Below, in pieces: positions 16,814 through 25,372 of a stretch of 53,010 nt of DNA. A program made the translations under genes and the position numbers. Every line of letters starts with the position of its first letter. Within the stretch, counting starts at the first letter, position 1. The notes beneath the pieces were generated by a model. The model saw only the letters and a program-made list of their open reading frames with translations. It was not told the origin of the DNA and did not search any database. The stretch spans positions 1 to 53,010 of the forward strand of contig CAZVQC010000013.1 in assembly GCA_964629225.1 (NCBI GenBank). Reading direction: 5' to 3'. Source of the stretch: RUG14199 sp964629225 (GTDB lineage: Bacteria > Bacillota > Clostridia > Oscillospirales > CAG-272).

Positions 16814-17131
16814 ATGGAAACGGTAAAAACAGAGATGAAAGGCACGTCGGAATACTTTTTTATCTCCGGCGAGATAGATCACCACAACGCAAAGACTATA
16901 AGAAAGATGATCGACTCCGACATCTTCATAAAAAGGCCCGAAAACGTCTGTCTTGACCTGTCACAGGTGGATTTCATGGACAGCTCCGGTCTTGGGCTCA
17001 TTATGGGAAGGTATAAGACCGCAACGGAGATGGGGCTGTCCTTCAAGATAGTGAATCCATCCGAGAGGATAGTCAAGATACTGAAGCTTGCGGGATGCGA
17101 CAAACTGCTAACGATAGAGAGAAGGAAGTAA
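16814..17131 (+). CDS. spoIIAA: Anti-sigma F factor antagonist SpoIIAA
   Basis: A 105-residue STAS-domain protein. It binds the anti-sigma factor SpoIIAB and frees sigma F in the forespore; SpoIIAB inactivates it by phosphorylating the Ser in the motif VDFMDSSGLGLIMGR (near residue 60), which is intact. The ATG at 16814 matches the family N-terminus although the AGGGGAAGTG upstream is 14 bases away, longer than usual. It is followed after three bases by spoIIAB, giving the canonical three-gene spoIIA operon. The operon is divergent from the phosphofructokinase gene. Confidence 0.95.
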   Translation: METVKTEMKGTSEYFFISGEIDHHNAKTIRKMIDSDIFIKRPENVCLDLSQVDFMDSSGLGLIMGRYKTATEMGLSFKIVNPSERIVKILKLAGCDKLLTIERRK

Positions 17132-17134
17132 TCA

Positions 17135-17566
17135 ATGATGAAAAAGATCAACAGTGCAAAGATAACATTCCCCTCCCTGTCCGTCAACGAGGGAATGGCA
17201 AGATCGTTTATGACAGCGTTCATGATGCAGCTCAACCCGACGGTTGAGGAGATATCTGACCTTAAGTGTGCGGTCTCCGAGGCGGTGACAAACTCAATAG
17301 TTCACGGCTACAAGGGCAAAGTCGGAAACATCACTCTGACCTTGGATATCCTTGAAGGAGGAACCGTTAAAGCTGTGATAAGCGATCGTGGCGAAGGAAT
17401 AGCGGACGTAAAGCGGGCGACAGAGCCCCTGTTTACCACCAATACGGACGGAGAGCGAAGTGGCATGGGCTTTACCGTGATGGAGACCTTCACCGACAAA
17501 ATGAAGGTCAGATCAAGTCTTGGTCACGGTACGAAAGTCACTCTTATCAAAAAGATCGGGATCTGA
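17135..17566 (+). CDS. spoIIAB: Anti-sigma F factor SpoIIAB
   Basis: A serine kinase of the GHKL ATPase fold that holds sigma F inactive in the predivisional and mother cell and phosphorylates SpoIIAA. The ATP-binding signatures are visible: N box SEAVTNSIVHGY near residue 55, G1 box ISDRGEGIAD near residue 90 and G2 box GERSGMGFTVM near residue 115. Length (143) is normal. The ATG follows a GAAGGAAG ribosome site at the end of spoIIAA. It lies between spoIIAA and sigF, as in all endospore formers. Confidence 0.96.
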   Translation: MMKKINSAKITFPSLSVNEGMARSFMTAFMMQLNPTVEEISDLKCAVSEAVTNSIVHGYKGKVGNITLTLDILEGGTVKAVISDRGEGIADVKRATEPLFTTNTDGERSGMGFTVMETFTDKMKVRSSLGHGTKVTLIKKIGI

Positions 17567-17571
17567 TACAT

Positions 17572-18303
17572 ATGGAAAGAAGTGCCGGTCAGTACAAAAA
17601 TAACGGAGAAAATTTGAGGCGTGCCAAGGCCGGTGACGGTGCTGCAATGGAAGACCTAATAAAAGACAACTATTCCCTTGTTGTGTCCGTTGCCAACCGG
17701 TTCACCGGAAGAGGATGTGAAAAGGAGGATCTTATACAGATAGGAATGATCGGGATGCTGAAGGCGATACGAAGTTTTGACGAGTCAAGAGGTAACGCCT
17801 TTTCCACCTACGCCGTGCCCATGATAATGGGAGAAATAAGAAAATTCTTACGTGACGACGGACTTATCAAGGTGAGCAGGATACAAAAGCAGCAGGGATA
17901 CAAGATAATGAAAGCCAAAGAGCATTTCGAAATGGAAACGGGGCGCGAAGCGAGGATATCGGATCTGATGGAGCTGACGGGTTTTTCGTCCGAAGAAGTG
18001 GCATCGGCTCTTGAAGCCATGAGTCCCGTCGCTTCCCTTTCAAGTCTCGTTGGCGACAGTGATGACATGACACTTGAAAATACCCTTTGGGTGTCCTCCG
18101 AGGGTCTTGACCGTGAGATCGAGATAATTGCTCTGAAGGACGCCCTTTCACGCCTTGAGCCCCTTTGGCAGAGGATAGTTCTCTTCAGGTACTTCAAATG
18201 TCTCTCTCAGCAGGAAACGGCATCCCGCCTCGGAATAACACAGGTGAAGGTGTCAAGGGAGGAAAAGAAGATATTTTCCTATCTGCGGCAAAAACTCGGA
18301 TAA
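17572..18303 (+). CDS. sigF: RNA polymerase sigma-F factor
   Basis: Forespore-specific sigma factor SpoIIAC. The 243-residue protein has region 2 (YSLVVSVANRFTGRGCEKED, LIQIGMIGMLKAIRSFD, FSTYAVPMIMGEIRKFLRDD), region 3, and region 4 with the helix-turn-helix LSQQETASRLGITQVKVSREEKKI. The AVPMIMGEIRKFLRDDGLIKVSR pattern and the operon place it as sigma F rather than sigma G. The start is five bases after spoIIAB, with only a weak ribosome site, so coupling is likely. A terminator follows immediately, closing the operon. Confidence 0.95.
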   Translation: MERSAGQYKNNGENLRRAKAGDGAAMEDLIKDNYSLVVSVANRFTGRGCEKEDLIQIGMIGMLKAIRSFDESRGNAFSTYAVPMIMGEIRKFLRDDGLIKVSRIQKQQGYKIMKAKEHFEMETGREARISDLMELTGFSSEEVASALEAMSPVASLSSLVGDSDDMTLENTLWVSSEGLDREIEIIALKDALSRLEPLWQRIVLFRYFKCLSQQETASRLGITQVKVSREEKKIFSYLRQKLG

Positions 18304-18320
18304 AGTGTTATTAAAATATC

Positions 18321-18350
18321 GGACAGTCCCACCGTCGGGACTGTCCTTTT
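18321..18350 (+). terminator. Terminator of the spoIIA operon
   Basis: GGACAGTCCC-ACCGTC-GGGACTGTCC forms a perfect 10-base stem followed by TTTT. Confidence 0.93.
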
Positions 18351-18367
18351 TATTGTCGCAGGCGGTA

Positions 18368-18396
18368 TTGCATTTTGAAGTGCTTTGTGGTACAAT
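18368..18396 (+). promoter_or_regulatory. Sigma-A promoter of the glycosyltransferase pair
   Basis: TTGCAT (18368-18373), 17 bases, TACAAT (18391-18396), with the start codon 30 bases downstream. Confidence 0.65.
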
Positions 18397-18426
18397 AGTT
18401 CAAAATGAAAAAAATCGGAGGATGCC

Positions 18427-19587
18427 ATGATCAAAAGGGCTCTTAACAAAGCAAAAAGACTCATCGCACCTTATATCACCTTCAATAAAAGAAGAAGATT
18501 CGAAAAAGCGGATATCCCCTTAGGGGATTGCGAGCGGCTCATCGTCATCGAAACCACCTTCGGCTGGGACGGGATAATGAGGCAGCGCCCTCAACAGATA
18601 GCAAGCTGTTATCCCAAGGGCTCCTTGGTGCTCTATCATTCGGCTAAAGACAGTTACGCCGATAAGGACAGCATCAAAAAGATAAAAGACGGTCTCTACG
18701 TCCTCAATCTCGATCTTTACAGAGATATTCTGACGGACGCTGCAAAAAACATAAAGAAGCGCTTTCTGACCGTCTACTCCACCGACCCGGTGCCCATGAA
18801 AGTGATAAAGAAGTACGAATCTGCGGGATTTCGCCTGATCTATGAGTACGTTGACGACCTTGACCCGACACTGTCGGAAAAAAGGGTGTTTAAGAAGCTT
18901 GAAAAAAAGCATCAACACATGATGGATAACAAGGTGCTCACGGTCTGCACCGCCACCCGCCTTTACGACAATGTGAAGGATCTGACAAATGCCCTTCTCG
19001 TCACGAACGGATGTGATTATGAGCACTTTAAGGCAAATGGGCACTCTTGTCCCACCGACATGGCAAACGGCTCAAAAAAGCCCGTTTTAGGCTACTACGG
19101 AGCAGTTGCGTCTTGGATGGATTTCGATATCCTGAAAAAACTTGCCGAAACCGGGAAATATGAGATAGTTCTTCTCGGAGTCGACTATGACGGCTCATTC
19201 GGAAAAAGCGACATTTCAAACTGTGAGAACATCCGCTTTCTCGGAAGAAAAAGTTATGAGGAACTTCCCTCCTACGCCGCGTACTTCGACGTCTGTATGA
19301 TACCTTTTCTCAAAAACTCCATCACGAAGGCCACGTCTCCCGTGAAGCTTTTCGAGTACATGGCGGCGGAGAAACCGATCGTGACAACGGATCTTGATGA
19401 ATGCCTTAAGTATGAGAGCGTGATCTGCGCATCCAGCGTCGATGAATTCCTTGCGGCTGTGGAGAAGGCATATTCACTCCGCGACGACGACGAATACAAG
19501 GCTCTACTCAGAAAAGAAGCAATTGAGAACTCCTGGGATAAAAAATGTCGAATGATAATCGAATTTACGGAGGAGAACTACAGATGA
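18427..19587 (+). CDS. GT-B type glycosyltransferase, first of a tandem pair
   Basis: A 386-residue cytosolic protein of the family 4-like glycosyltransferases. Visible features are the sugar-acceptor side motif TTFGWDGIMRQRPQQIA near residue 45, YEYVDDLDP near residue 145, TNGCDYEHF near residue 200, GYYGAVASWMDFDIL near residue 225 and the donor-binding region KATSPVKLFEYMAAEKPIVTT near residue 300, whose Lys and Glu fit the nucleotide-sugar site. The ATG follows GGAGG. The stop overlaps the ATG of a paralogue. No sugar or acceptor can be named. The pair stands alone without flippase or polymerase genes. Confidence 0.85.
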   Translation: MIKRALNKAKRLIAPYITFNKRRRFEKADIPLGDCERLIVIETTFGWDGIMRQRPQQIASCYPKGSLVLYHSAKDSYADKDSIKKIKDGLYVLNLDLYRDILTDAAKNIKKRFLTVYSTDPVPMKVIKKYESAGFRLIYEYVDDLDPTLSEKRVFKKLEKKHQHMMDNKVLTVCTATRLYDNVKDLTNALLVTNGCDYEHFKANGHSCPTDMANGSKKPVLGYYGAVASWMDFDILKKLAETGKYEIVLLGVDYDGSFGKSDISNCENIRFLGRKSYEELPSYAAYFDVCMIPFLKNSITKATSPVKLFEYMAAEKPIVTTDLDECLKYESVICASSVDEFLAAVEKAYSLRDDDEYKALLRKEAIENSWDKKCRMIIEFTEENYR

Positions 19588-20876
19588 ACGATAAATTGGC
19601 AAAACTTATCTCCGTATTCAAAAAAGACGGGCTGAGAAAAGCCACCGGTAAGGTGTTCCGCTATACCAAGGGCTTTATTAAGAGTCACATGGGTCTCGCT
19701 TATCGCATTGACTTCAAAAAGAACCGTGACGGCTACCTTGAACTGATAAAAGAAGCAACTGAGGACACAGAGCGTGTCCTTATCTGGCGAAGCTCCTTCG
19801 GATGGGACGTACCTCTTTTTCAGCGCCCTCAACACATAGCCCGTGCGATGGCGAGAACCGGAAGCACTGTGTTTTATGAAGTCACCCCCATGACGGATAA
19901 CGTCAAGGGGATAAAGAAGGCCGAAGACGGGCTTTATCTTGTTAATTTTCAAAACAAATACCTGAGTGAGCTGTTACTTACGGCACTTGACGATTATTCC
20001 GGTCCCAAGTATCTTCAGTTTTATTCCACCGACTGGACTATGTCCGTTGACTATGTGAACACATTCATCGGAAGGGGCTACAAGATCCTTTACGAGTACA
20101 TTGACGATTTGAGCCCGAAACTCGCCGGCACGAAAGAACTTCCCGTCAATGTTCGGGAAAAATACGAAGCCGCCATGTCCGACAGTGAGAATTACTACAT
20201 GGTAACCACCGCCGACCTTCTTTTCGAGGATGCAAAGAACAGACGGGGAGAGCGGCATCTGTGCTTCAGCACCAACGGAGTGGACTACGATTTCTTCAGA
20301 GATATGTCAGATGACGTCTCCTTTGATGACGACTTCAAAAAAGTTCTCAAAACAGGCAAGCCCCTTGTGGGATATTACGGGGCAATGGCGGAGTGGCTTG
20401 ATTACGATCTTATTAAAATGATAGATGCCACCGACAGATTTACCGTAGTTCTCTTCGGAATAAGATACGATGATTCCCTTGACCGCTCCGGCATACTCGA
20501 CCTTAAGAACGTCTTTTTCATGGGACCTCGCAATTACGATGTACTGAAATACTACGCAAACAAGATAGATATCCTGACGATACCCTTTGTCATCAACGAC
20601 ATTACAAAGGCAACGTCTCCCCTGAAGCTGTTCGAGTACATGGCACTTCACAAGCCGATCGTCACCAGCGCCATGAACGAGTGCATGAAGTACACATCGG
20701 CAATGATCGGCCATAACGCAGATGAATTCATTTCACTGCTTGACACAGCCCTTGAAAAGGCGATGGATCCGGAATACATAGCCCTTCTTGACCGTGAGGC
20801 AAGGGAGAACAGCTGGTCTGCCAAGGCAAAGATAATTACCGAAATGCTGACATACGCCGAAACGGAGGACTGTTGA
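19584..20876 (+). CDS. GT-B type glycosyltransferase, second of a tandem pair
   Basis: A 430-residue paralogue of the preceding protein, sharing SSFGWDVPLFQRPQHIAR, YEYIDDLSP, STNGVDYDFF, GYYGAMAEWLDYDLI and KATSPLKLFEYMALHKPIVTS at matching spacing, so it arose by tandem duplication. I start it at the ATG 19584-19586, which overlaps the upstream stop as ATGA and follows GGAGGAGAACTACAG; a longer frame from 19545 has no ribosome site. Overlap suggests that the two proteins are made together and may add successive sugars or work as a pair. Substrates are unknown. A bidirectional terminator lies 70 bases on. Confidence 0.85.
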   Translation: MNDKLAKLISVFKKDGLRKATGKVFRYTKGFIKSHMGLAYRIDFKKNRDGYLELIKEATEDTERVLIWRSSFGWDVPLFQRPQHIARAMARTGSTVFYEVTPMTDNVKGIKKAEDGLYLVNFQNKYLSELLLTALDDYSGPKYLQFYSTDWTMSVDYVNTFIGRGYKILYEYIDDLSPKLAGTKELPVNVREKYEAAMSDSENYYMVTTADLLFEDAKNRRGERHLCFSTNGVDYDFFRDMSDDVSFDDDFKKVLKTGKPLVGYYGAMAEWLDYDLIKMIDATDRFTVVLFGIRYDDSLDRSGILDLKNVFFMGPRNYDVLKYYANKIDILTIPFVINDITKATSPLKLFEYMALHKPIVTSAMNECMKYTSAMIGHNADEFISLLDTALEKAMDPEYIALLDREARENSWSAKAKIITEMLTYAETEDC

Positions 20877-20947
20877 GCGTGTGCTCCCGTAAGTCCGAAT
20901 GCGAGATCGACACTTGAGTATCAAGATAAGAAACGAAAAGCAGACAT

Positions 20948-20976
20948 AAAAATGCCACCGATGAGGTGGCATTTTT
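20948..20976. terminator. Bidirectional terminator
   Basis: AAAAATGCCACC-GATGA-GGTGGCATTTTT, a 12-base stem between the glycosyltransferase pair and the convergent alanine racemase gene. Confidence 0.93.
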
Positions 20977-20984
20977 ATTGATAT

Positions 20985-22169
20985 TCAAAATTCCTCGTGT
21001 GGGATGCCGTAATGGATCGTGTAGATTTCCCCATTTTTATAATAGACACGAGGTACCCGCTTTGAGATGCCACAAAGTATCTCATAGCTAATGGTATCGG
21101 CAATGGAGGCAACGTCGGATGCGCAGATCTCACAGTTTCCGTCCTTTCCGAATACCGTGGCAACACTTCCCACCGTAACATTCGGAATACCCGTCACGTC
21201 ACACATGAGCTGATCCATGCAGACCTTCCCGATGATGGGAGCGAATCTTCCGTTGATGATGACCGAGCCGGTATTGGAAAGCTTTCTCGGAACTCCGTCG
21301 GCATAGCCGATACAGACGGTGGCAACAGTCCTCTTTGAAGGGGCAACGTAGGTACAGCCGTAGCTCACCGGTGTTCCCTCCTCTATCTCGTGAACGTGGA
21401 TGACCTCGGCACGCAGGGACATTGCGGGAATGAGTCCCGACACCTTCTCCCGGCTGACGGTGTTTGAGGGAAACAGGCCGTAGATGTAGATGCCCTCCCT
21501 CACCATTTCAAATTCGGGCTCAAGTTCGGATATGGCGGCACTGTTGAAAAGGTGCCTTATGGGTATCTTGACTCCCGCGTCCGAAAGTTTTTCGGTGAAG
21601 GATCTGAATCGCTGAAGTTGAAGGTCTGTAAAATTCCTTGAAAGACCGTTATCAGCATCTGCAAAATGGCTGAATACACCGTCGATACTGAGATTTTCAA
21701 AACGAGATATCCTGCATATAGCCTCAATACTTTCGTCGCTCAGATCAAATCCTATCCGTGACATACCGGTGTCAAGAGCTATGTGGATATTCAACTCCTG
21801 TCCGTACTCCTCGGCACTCTTTTGAAGAAGCTCTGCCTCCTCAAGGCTGTAGACAGTGGGGATGAGGTCGTGCTTGAAAAGCACCGAATAGTGATAGGGT
21901 GCAGTATGACCGAGTATCAGTATTTTTGAATTGTTGATACCGCACCGTCTCAGCTCCACCGCTTCGTCGGCACGGGCAACACCGAAATAGTCGCACCGCC
22001 CGGCAAGAAACTTTCCGATGTGCTTTGCTCCGTGACCGTAAGCATCGGCCTTCAGCACCACAAGCACCTTCATATCCTTTGGCAGAAGAGACGACAGCAC
22101 GTTGAAATTGTTATCTACGGCGTTCAGATCTATCTCTGTCCACGCCCGCAAATTGAGATTTTTTACCAT
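20985..22169 (-). CDS. alr: Alanine racemase
   Basis: PLP enzyme interconverting L- and D-alanine for peptidoglycan. The PLP lysine is in VLVVLKADAYGHGA near residue 40, the partner catalytic Tyr in EEGTPVSYGCTYVA near residue 265, and the family patterns GYADGVPR and IIGKVCMDQLMCDVT are intact. I start at the ATG 22167-22169, seven bases after AGGATC, giving 394 residues and the typical NLRAWTEIDL opening. An ATG seven codons earlier lacks a ribosome site. Alr also occurs in spore germination control (spore-associated racemases), but nothing here shows which role applies. Confidence 0.95.
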   Translation of the reverse strand: MVKNLNLRAWTEIDLNAVDNNFNVLSSLLPKDMKVLVVLKADAYGHGAKHIGKFLAGRCDYFGVARADEAVELRRCGINNSKILILGHTAPYHYSVLFKHDLIPTVYSLEEAELLQKSAEEYGQELNIHIALDTGMSRIGFDLSDESIEAICRISRFENLSIDGVFSHFADADNGLSRNFTDLQLQRFRSFTEKLSDAGVKIPIRHLFNSAAISELEPEFEMVREGIYIYGLFPSNTVSREKVSGLIPAMSLRAEVIHVHEIEEGTPVSYGCTYVAPSKRTVATVCIGYADGVPRKLSNTGSVIINGRFAPIIGKVCMDQLMCDVTGIPNVTVGSVATVFGKDGNCEICASDVASIADTISYEILCGISKRVPRVYYKNGEIYTIHYGIPHEEF

Positions 22170-22195
22170 TGTAAGATCCTGTTGCTTCATTAAGA

Positions 22196-23743
22196 TTACG
22201 ACCCGGAGGAAATTTTACGGCGAAGCAACAATACGTCGTTCGCACGGATCCTTCCGTCCCCGTTGAGATCGCAAGCGGAAGATTGATCATCGGTCAAAGC
22301 CAAGCTTCCCGCAACGGCAAGCTGGAGTACCAAAACGTCTCTTGCGTTGACCCTTCCGTCCAGATTGCAGTCTCCCGGCGTGTAAGACAGCTTCGGTATC
22401 GACAGTTCCGCCGTCTTTGAGCACCGTGAGCAAGTGTAACTGCCGAGTCCCTCGGAGGATACCGTCGGACTCGTTATAACGCTTGATAGAACGTAGTCGT
22501 GTCCCTTGGGATCGATATCAGTTGGTTTCGTGTCATTGCAATACTTGCAGACGTGGTTCATAACACCCTTGGTGGTGCAGGTGGAATCATACAGAAGCTT
22601 GTCTTCGTAAGAATGGTCAACGTAGTCAAGCACCGCTTTCTTTTCAATTCCGCATTTGGAGCAGACGGAGGCGGTTCTACCTCTCGTTTTGCAAGTGGGA
22701 GATGCGACAGTCTCTGTGCTGAACTCGTGAGTACAGTCGGCATCCGCTCCTTCAAGAACGATAAGGCGGCATCCACCATTATGCCCGGGTGGACATACGT
22801 ACTGTGTCACTCCGTTTGAAAGTGTCACGTCAGTGTCAAATGCAAGGTCATAGGGCAGATCCTCATGCTCAAAGTGAACGTGAGACGTGAAGAGACCGAC
22901 GACATACTCGCTCGTCTCAAGCATCTCAATGACCCTTTTGTTCCAACCGTCAAAGGTATTTCCCGTGTTTTGAGAACCGCAAGAAGGATTGACACCCCAA
23001 TAATCCACCGCATCGTCGACTATAGTCTCAGCATAAAGAGGAACGTGGTAAAGAACTATAGTGGGCTTTTTGAGGGCGAGGGCATTTCTGAGTACCCTGT
23101 AACTTTGAGAATACTGAAACACATCCTCTGAGTTATTGAGCATCACCACTACTACCTCACCGAAGTCGATGTATGAGCCGTGGCAGTTGTCGGTGTTTCC
23201 GCAGCTCTCAACCGTGCAGAGATCCTGAAACTTAGGCCAAAAAGTCTCTTTCTGTAACGTAGAGAAGCAGTTTCCGTAGCCGTATGAGGAATCGGCGCAG
23301 GTCCAGTCGTGGTTACCGAGGGTGAACATGGTGGTAAGTCCGCCCTTTTCCACCTCACTGTAAAGATATTCAAGGTTCTCGTCGGAGGGACAGTCGATGA
23401 TATCACCGGTCATGAGCATGGCACTTGCCCCAACGCTGTTGGCATAATCGTAGGCACGACCCACCACCTCATTGTAATCGTAGCTCATATCCCGATTGAA
23501 GCTATTGTATCTCGAAACGGAGAAATTGTAAAAGATGGAGGAGGTGTCCGTGGGTATCACGTTCGAGTGAGTGTCCGCAAGCTGAAGAAATTTGTAGGTG
23601 GTCTTAAGTCCCGGTACCTTGATAACGGTCTTCGTGACGCTCAATCCGTTATATTCCTCTTTCGTGCTGACAGCACCGGAAGAAAAGGAGCAAAGAGAGA
23701 CCAACATAGCAAAGCAAATGATGACCGAAATAATGCGTTTCAT
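22196..23743 (-). CDS. Secreted metallophosphoesterase with Cys-rich repeats and C-terminal dockerin
   Basis: An exported 515-residue protein. Residues 1-24 are a signal peptide. The calcineurin-like phosphoesterase domain carries DTH (near 57), GDIID (near 113), GNHDW (near 143), LYHVPLY and TSHVHFEHE (the final HxH motif), so all metal ligands are present. Residues about 325-440 contain CxxC/H repeats like those of the 1303-residue secreted protein, and the last 65 residues form a type I dockerin with GDCNLDGRVNARDVL and CDLNGDGRIRANDVL. I use the ATG at 23741-23743, five bases after GGAGG; a TTG four codons earlier is inside the ribosome site. Substrate is unknown. A dockerin predicts docking to a cohesin-bearing protein. 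Confidence 0.9.
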   Translation of the reverse strand: MKRIISVIICFAMLVSLCSFSSGAVSTKEEYNGLSVTKTVIKVPGLKTTYKFLQLADTHSNVIPTDTSSIFYNFSVSRYNSFNRDMSYDYNEVVGRAYDYANSVGASAMLMTGDIIDCPSDENLEYLYSEVEKGGLTTMFTLGNHDWTCADSSYGYGNCFSTLQKETFWPKFQDLCTVESCGNTDNCHGSYIDFGEVVVVMLNNSEDVFQYSQSYRVLRNALALKKPTIVLYHVPLYAETIVDDAVDYWGVNPSCGSQNTGNTFDGWNKRVIEMLETSEYVVGLFTSHVHFEHEDLPYDLAFDTDVTLSNGVTQYVCPPGHNGGCRLIVLEGADADCTHEFSTETVASPTCKTRGRTASVCSKCGIEKKAVLDYVDHSYEDKLLYDSTCTTKGVMNHVCKYCNDTKPTDIDPKGHDYVLSSVITSPTVSSEGLGSYTCSRCSKTAELSIPKLSYTPGDCNLDGRVNARDVLVLQLAVAGSLALTDDQSSACDLNGDGRIRANDVLLLRRKISSGS

Positions 23744-23788
23744 ATCGTCCTCCAAATGAAGCAGATAAGATAATTAATTATTTTTTTG

Positions 23789-23815
23789 CGGGGGCTTGCA
23801 TTGATCGCTCCCCCG
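23789..23815 (-). other. Hairpin in the leader of the metallophosphoesterase gene
   Basis: CGGGGG (23789-23794) pairs with CCCCCG (23810-23815) around a 15-base loop, about 46 bases before the start codon on the minus strand. It could be an mRNA-stabilising leader; no ligand-binding fold is recognisable. Confidence 0.4.
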
Positions 23816-23928
23816 ATTTGACTTATATTATAATATATTCCGTCCCGCCATTTGTGAAGTTTTTTGGTACGAATGAAAAATTGTGAAAAATGCAATATTT
23901 TTTGTTTGTTTTTTGTGCTTATTGTACA

Positions 23929-23957
23929 TTGAACAGTTTGAGCGGTTCTTGTATAAT
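23929..23957 (+). promoter_or_regulatory. Sigma-A promoter of the oxidoreductase gene
   Basis: TTGAAC (23929-23934), 17 bases, TATAAT (23952-23957); ATG 40 bases downstream. Confidence 0.85.
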
Positions 23958-23997
23958 AGTTATTAAGGTCAAAACGCACCTTTGAAAGGAAAATAAT

Positions 23998-25323
23998 ATG
24001 GCAAAGCTGAAGATTGGTGTGTTCGGCGGTTACCGCGGTCACACGATGATCAACGTTCTTCTCAACCATGAAGACGCCGAACTGGTCGCAGTCTGCGACA
24101 AATACGAACCTCTCCTTGACAGAGTCAAGAAGGAAGCCGAAGAAAAAGGCATGACAGTTGCCCTCTATACTGACTTTGAGGAGTTCATAAAGCACGATAT
24201 GGATGCGGTAGTTCTGGCAAACTACGCCACCGAGCACGCAACCTACGCTATCCGCTGCATGAAGGCGGGTCTTGACGTTATGACGGAAGTACTTCCCTGC
24301 GAGACCATGGCTCAGGCAGTTGAGCTTATCGAGACCGTAGAGGAGACCGGCCGAGTCTACTGTTACGCCGAGAATTATTGCTACATGAGACACGCATTCG
24401 AGATGCAGATGCGTTACGAAAAGGGCGAGATCGGCGAGGTAATGTACGTGGAGGGCGAGTACATCCACGACTGCACCGCTATCTGGCCTCAGATTACATA
24501 CGGCGATCCCAATCACTGGAGAAACAGAATGTACGCCAACTTCTACTGCACTCACTCCATAGGTCCCATCCTCACCATCACCGGCCGCCGGCCCGTTCAG
24601 GTCGTAGGATTTGAAGCACCTCTCCAGAAGGACTACAAGGTCACAGCAATGACCCGTGGTGCAGGTATCGAGATGATAACTCTTGACAACGGTGCCATCG
24701 CAAGAAGTGTCCACGGAGACCTTAAGCGCGAGCCCGCAAGCTACACCTACATGATCTACGGTCAGAAAGGTATGATGGAGGCAGCCCGCTTCCCAGATAA
24801 GGAGAGAACCGTTGAAGGAAACGGTCTTAAGGCGACCTACACAGAGCAGCTCATGCACGTCTACAAGGAAGGCGAAGAATTTTGCAAGGGCGAGTGGGAG
24901 GACTACTATCCCGAACCGCCGATAGCACCGGAAAAGGCTAAAGAATTCGGCACTCACGGCGGATCCGACTTCTACGCTACTCACTTCTTCATAGAAAAGA
25001 TACTGGGCAGACCCGACGGTAAGTACGCTATCGACGTGTACAAAGCTGTTGACATGGGTATCTGCGGTATCCTTGCATACAAGTCCGTTTTGAACGGCAA
25101 CATACCCATCAAGGTACCGAACCTTCGCAATAAGGAAGAGAGAGATGCCTGGAGACATGACACCGCCTGCACCACGCCCGAGGTGGCAGGTGCAATGCTC
25201 CTCCCCAGGACTTCTCACCCCCACGAGGAAATCCCTGCATCCACATACGAGAACCACAAGAACCTTTGGGAGAACGGAAACCAGACTCTCAAGTTCGGCA
25301 CGGAATTCGAACTTAAAAAGTAA
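23998..25323 (+). CDS. Gfo/Idh/MocA family protein, GH109-like branch
   Basis: A 441-residue NAD(P)-dependent protein. The N-terminal Rossmann motif reads KIGVFGGYRGHTMINVL. The usual EKP lysine motif is replaced by TEVLPCETMAQA, and the following AENYCYMRHAFEMQ and HWRNRMYANFYCTHSIGPI blocks recall, from memory, the GH109 glycosidase branch (EVP, ENCCY, THGLGP), which uses NAD to cleave glycosides by transient oxidation. That link is inference; a plain sugar dehydrogenase is possible. The ATG follows AAAGGAAAAT. It has its own strong promoter and is followed by a GC-rich hairpin. Cysteine-rich and unusually rich in Tyr. Substrate is unknown. Confidence 0.82.
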   Translation: MAKLKIGVFGGYRGHTMINVLLNHEDAELVAVCDKYEPLLDRVKKEAEEKGMTVALYTDFEEFIKHDMDAVVLANYATEHATYAIRCMKAGLDVMTEVLPCETMAQAVELIETVEETGRVYCYAENYCYMRHAFEMQMRYEKGEIGEVMYVEGEYIHDCTAIWPQITYGDPNHWRNRMYANFYCTHSIGPILTITGRRPVQVVGFEAPLQKDYKVTAMTRGAGIEMITLDNGAIARSVHGDLKREPASYTYMIYGQKGMMEAARFPDKERTVEGNGLKATYTEQLMHVYKEGEEFCKGEWEDYYPEPPIAPEKAKEFGTHGGSDFYATHFFIEKILGRPDGKYAIDVYKAVDMGICGILAYKSVLNGNIPIKVPNLRNKEERDAWRHDTACTTPEVAGAMLLPRTSHPHEEIPASTYENHKNLWENGNQTLKFGTEFELKK

Positions 25324-25329
25324 AACTGC

Positions 25330-25354
25330 GGCACGGGCTTTGCCCGTGCCCTTT
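25330..25354 (+). terminator. Hairpin after the oxidoreductase gene
   Basis: GGCACGGGC-TTT-GCCCGTGCC followed by CTTTC. The T-run is short, so some read-through into the next gene, which starts 19 bases on, is likely. Confidence 0.6.
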
Positions 25355-25372
25355 CACATAACAGGTATCACG

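Noticed and set aside
23740..25257. 505-codon open frame antisense to the Gfo/Idh/MocA gene
   Set aside because: The plus-strand gene has family motifs, promoter and ribosome site; the antisense frame has none and a composition typical of a shadow frame.
25145..25372. Long upstream extension of the YibE/F gene
   Set aside because: It overlaps the end of the oxidoreductase gene in another frame and crosses a hairpin; the ATG at 25373 gives the right N-terminal membrane anchor.
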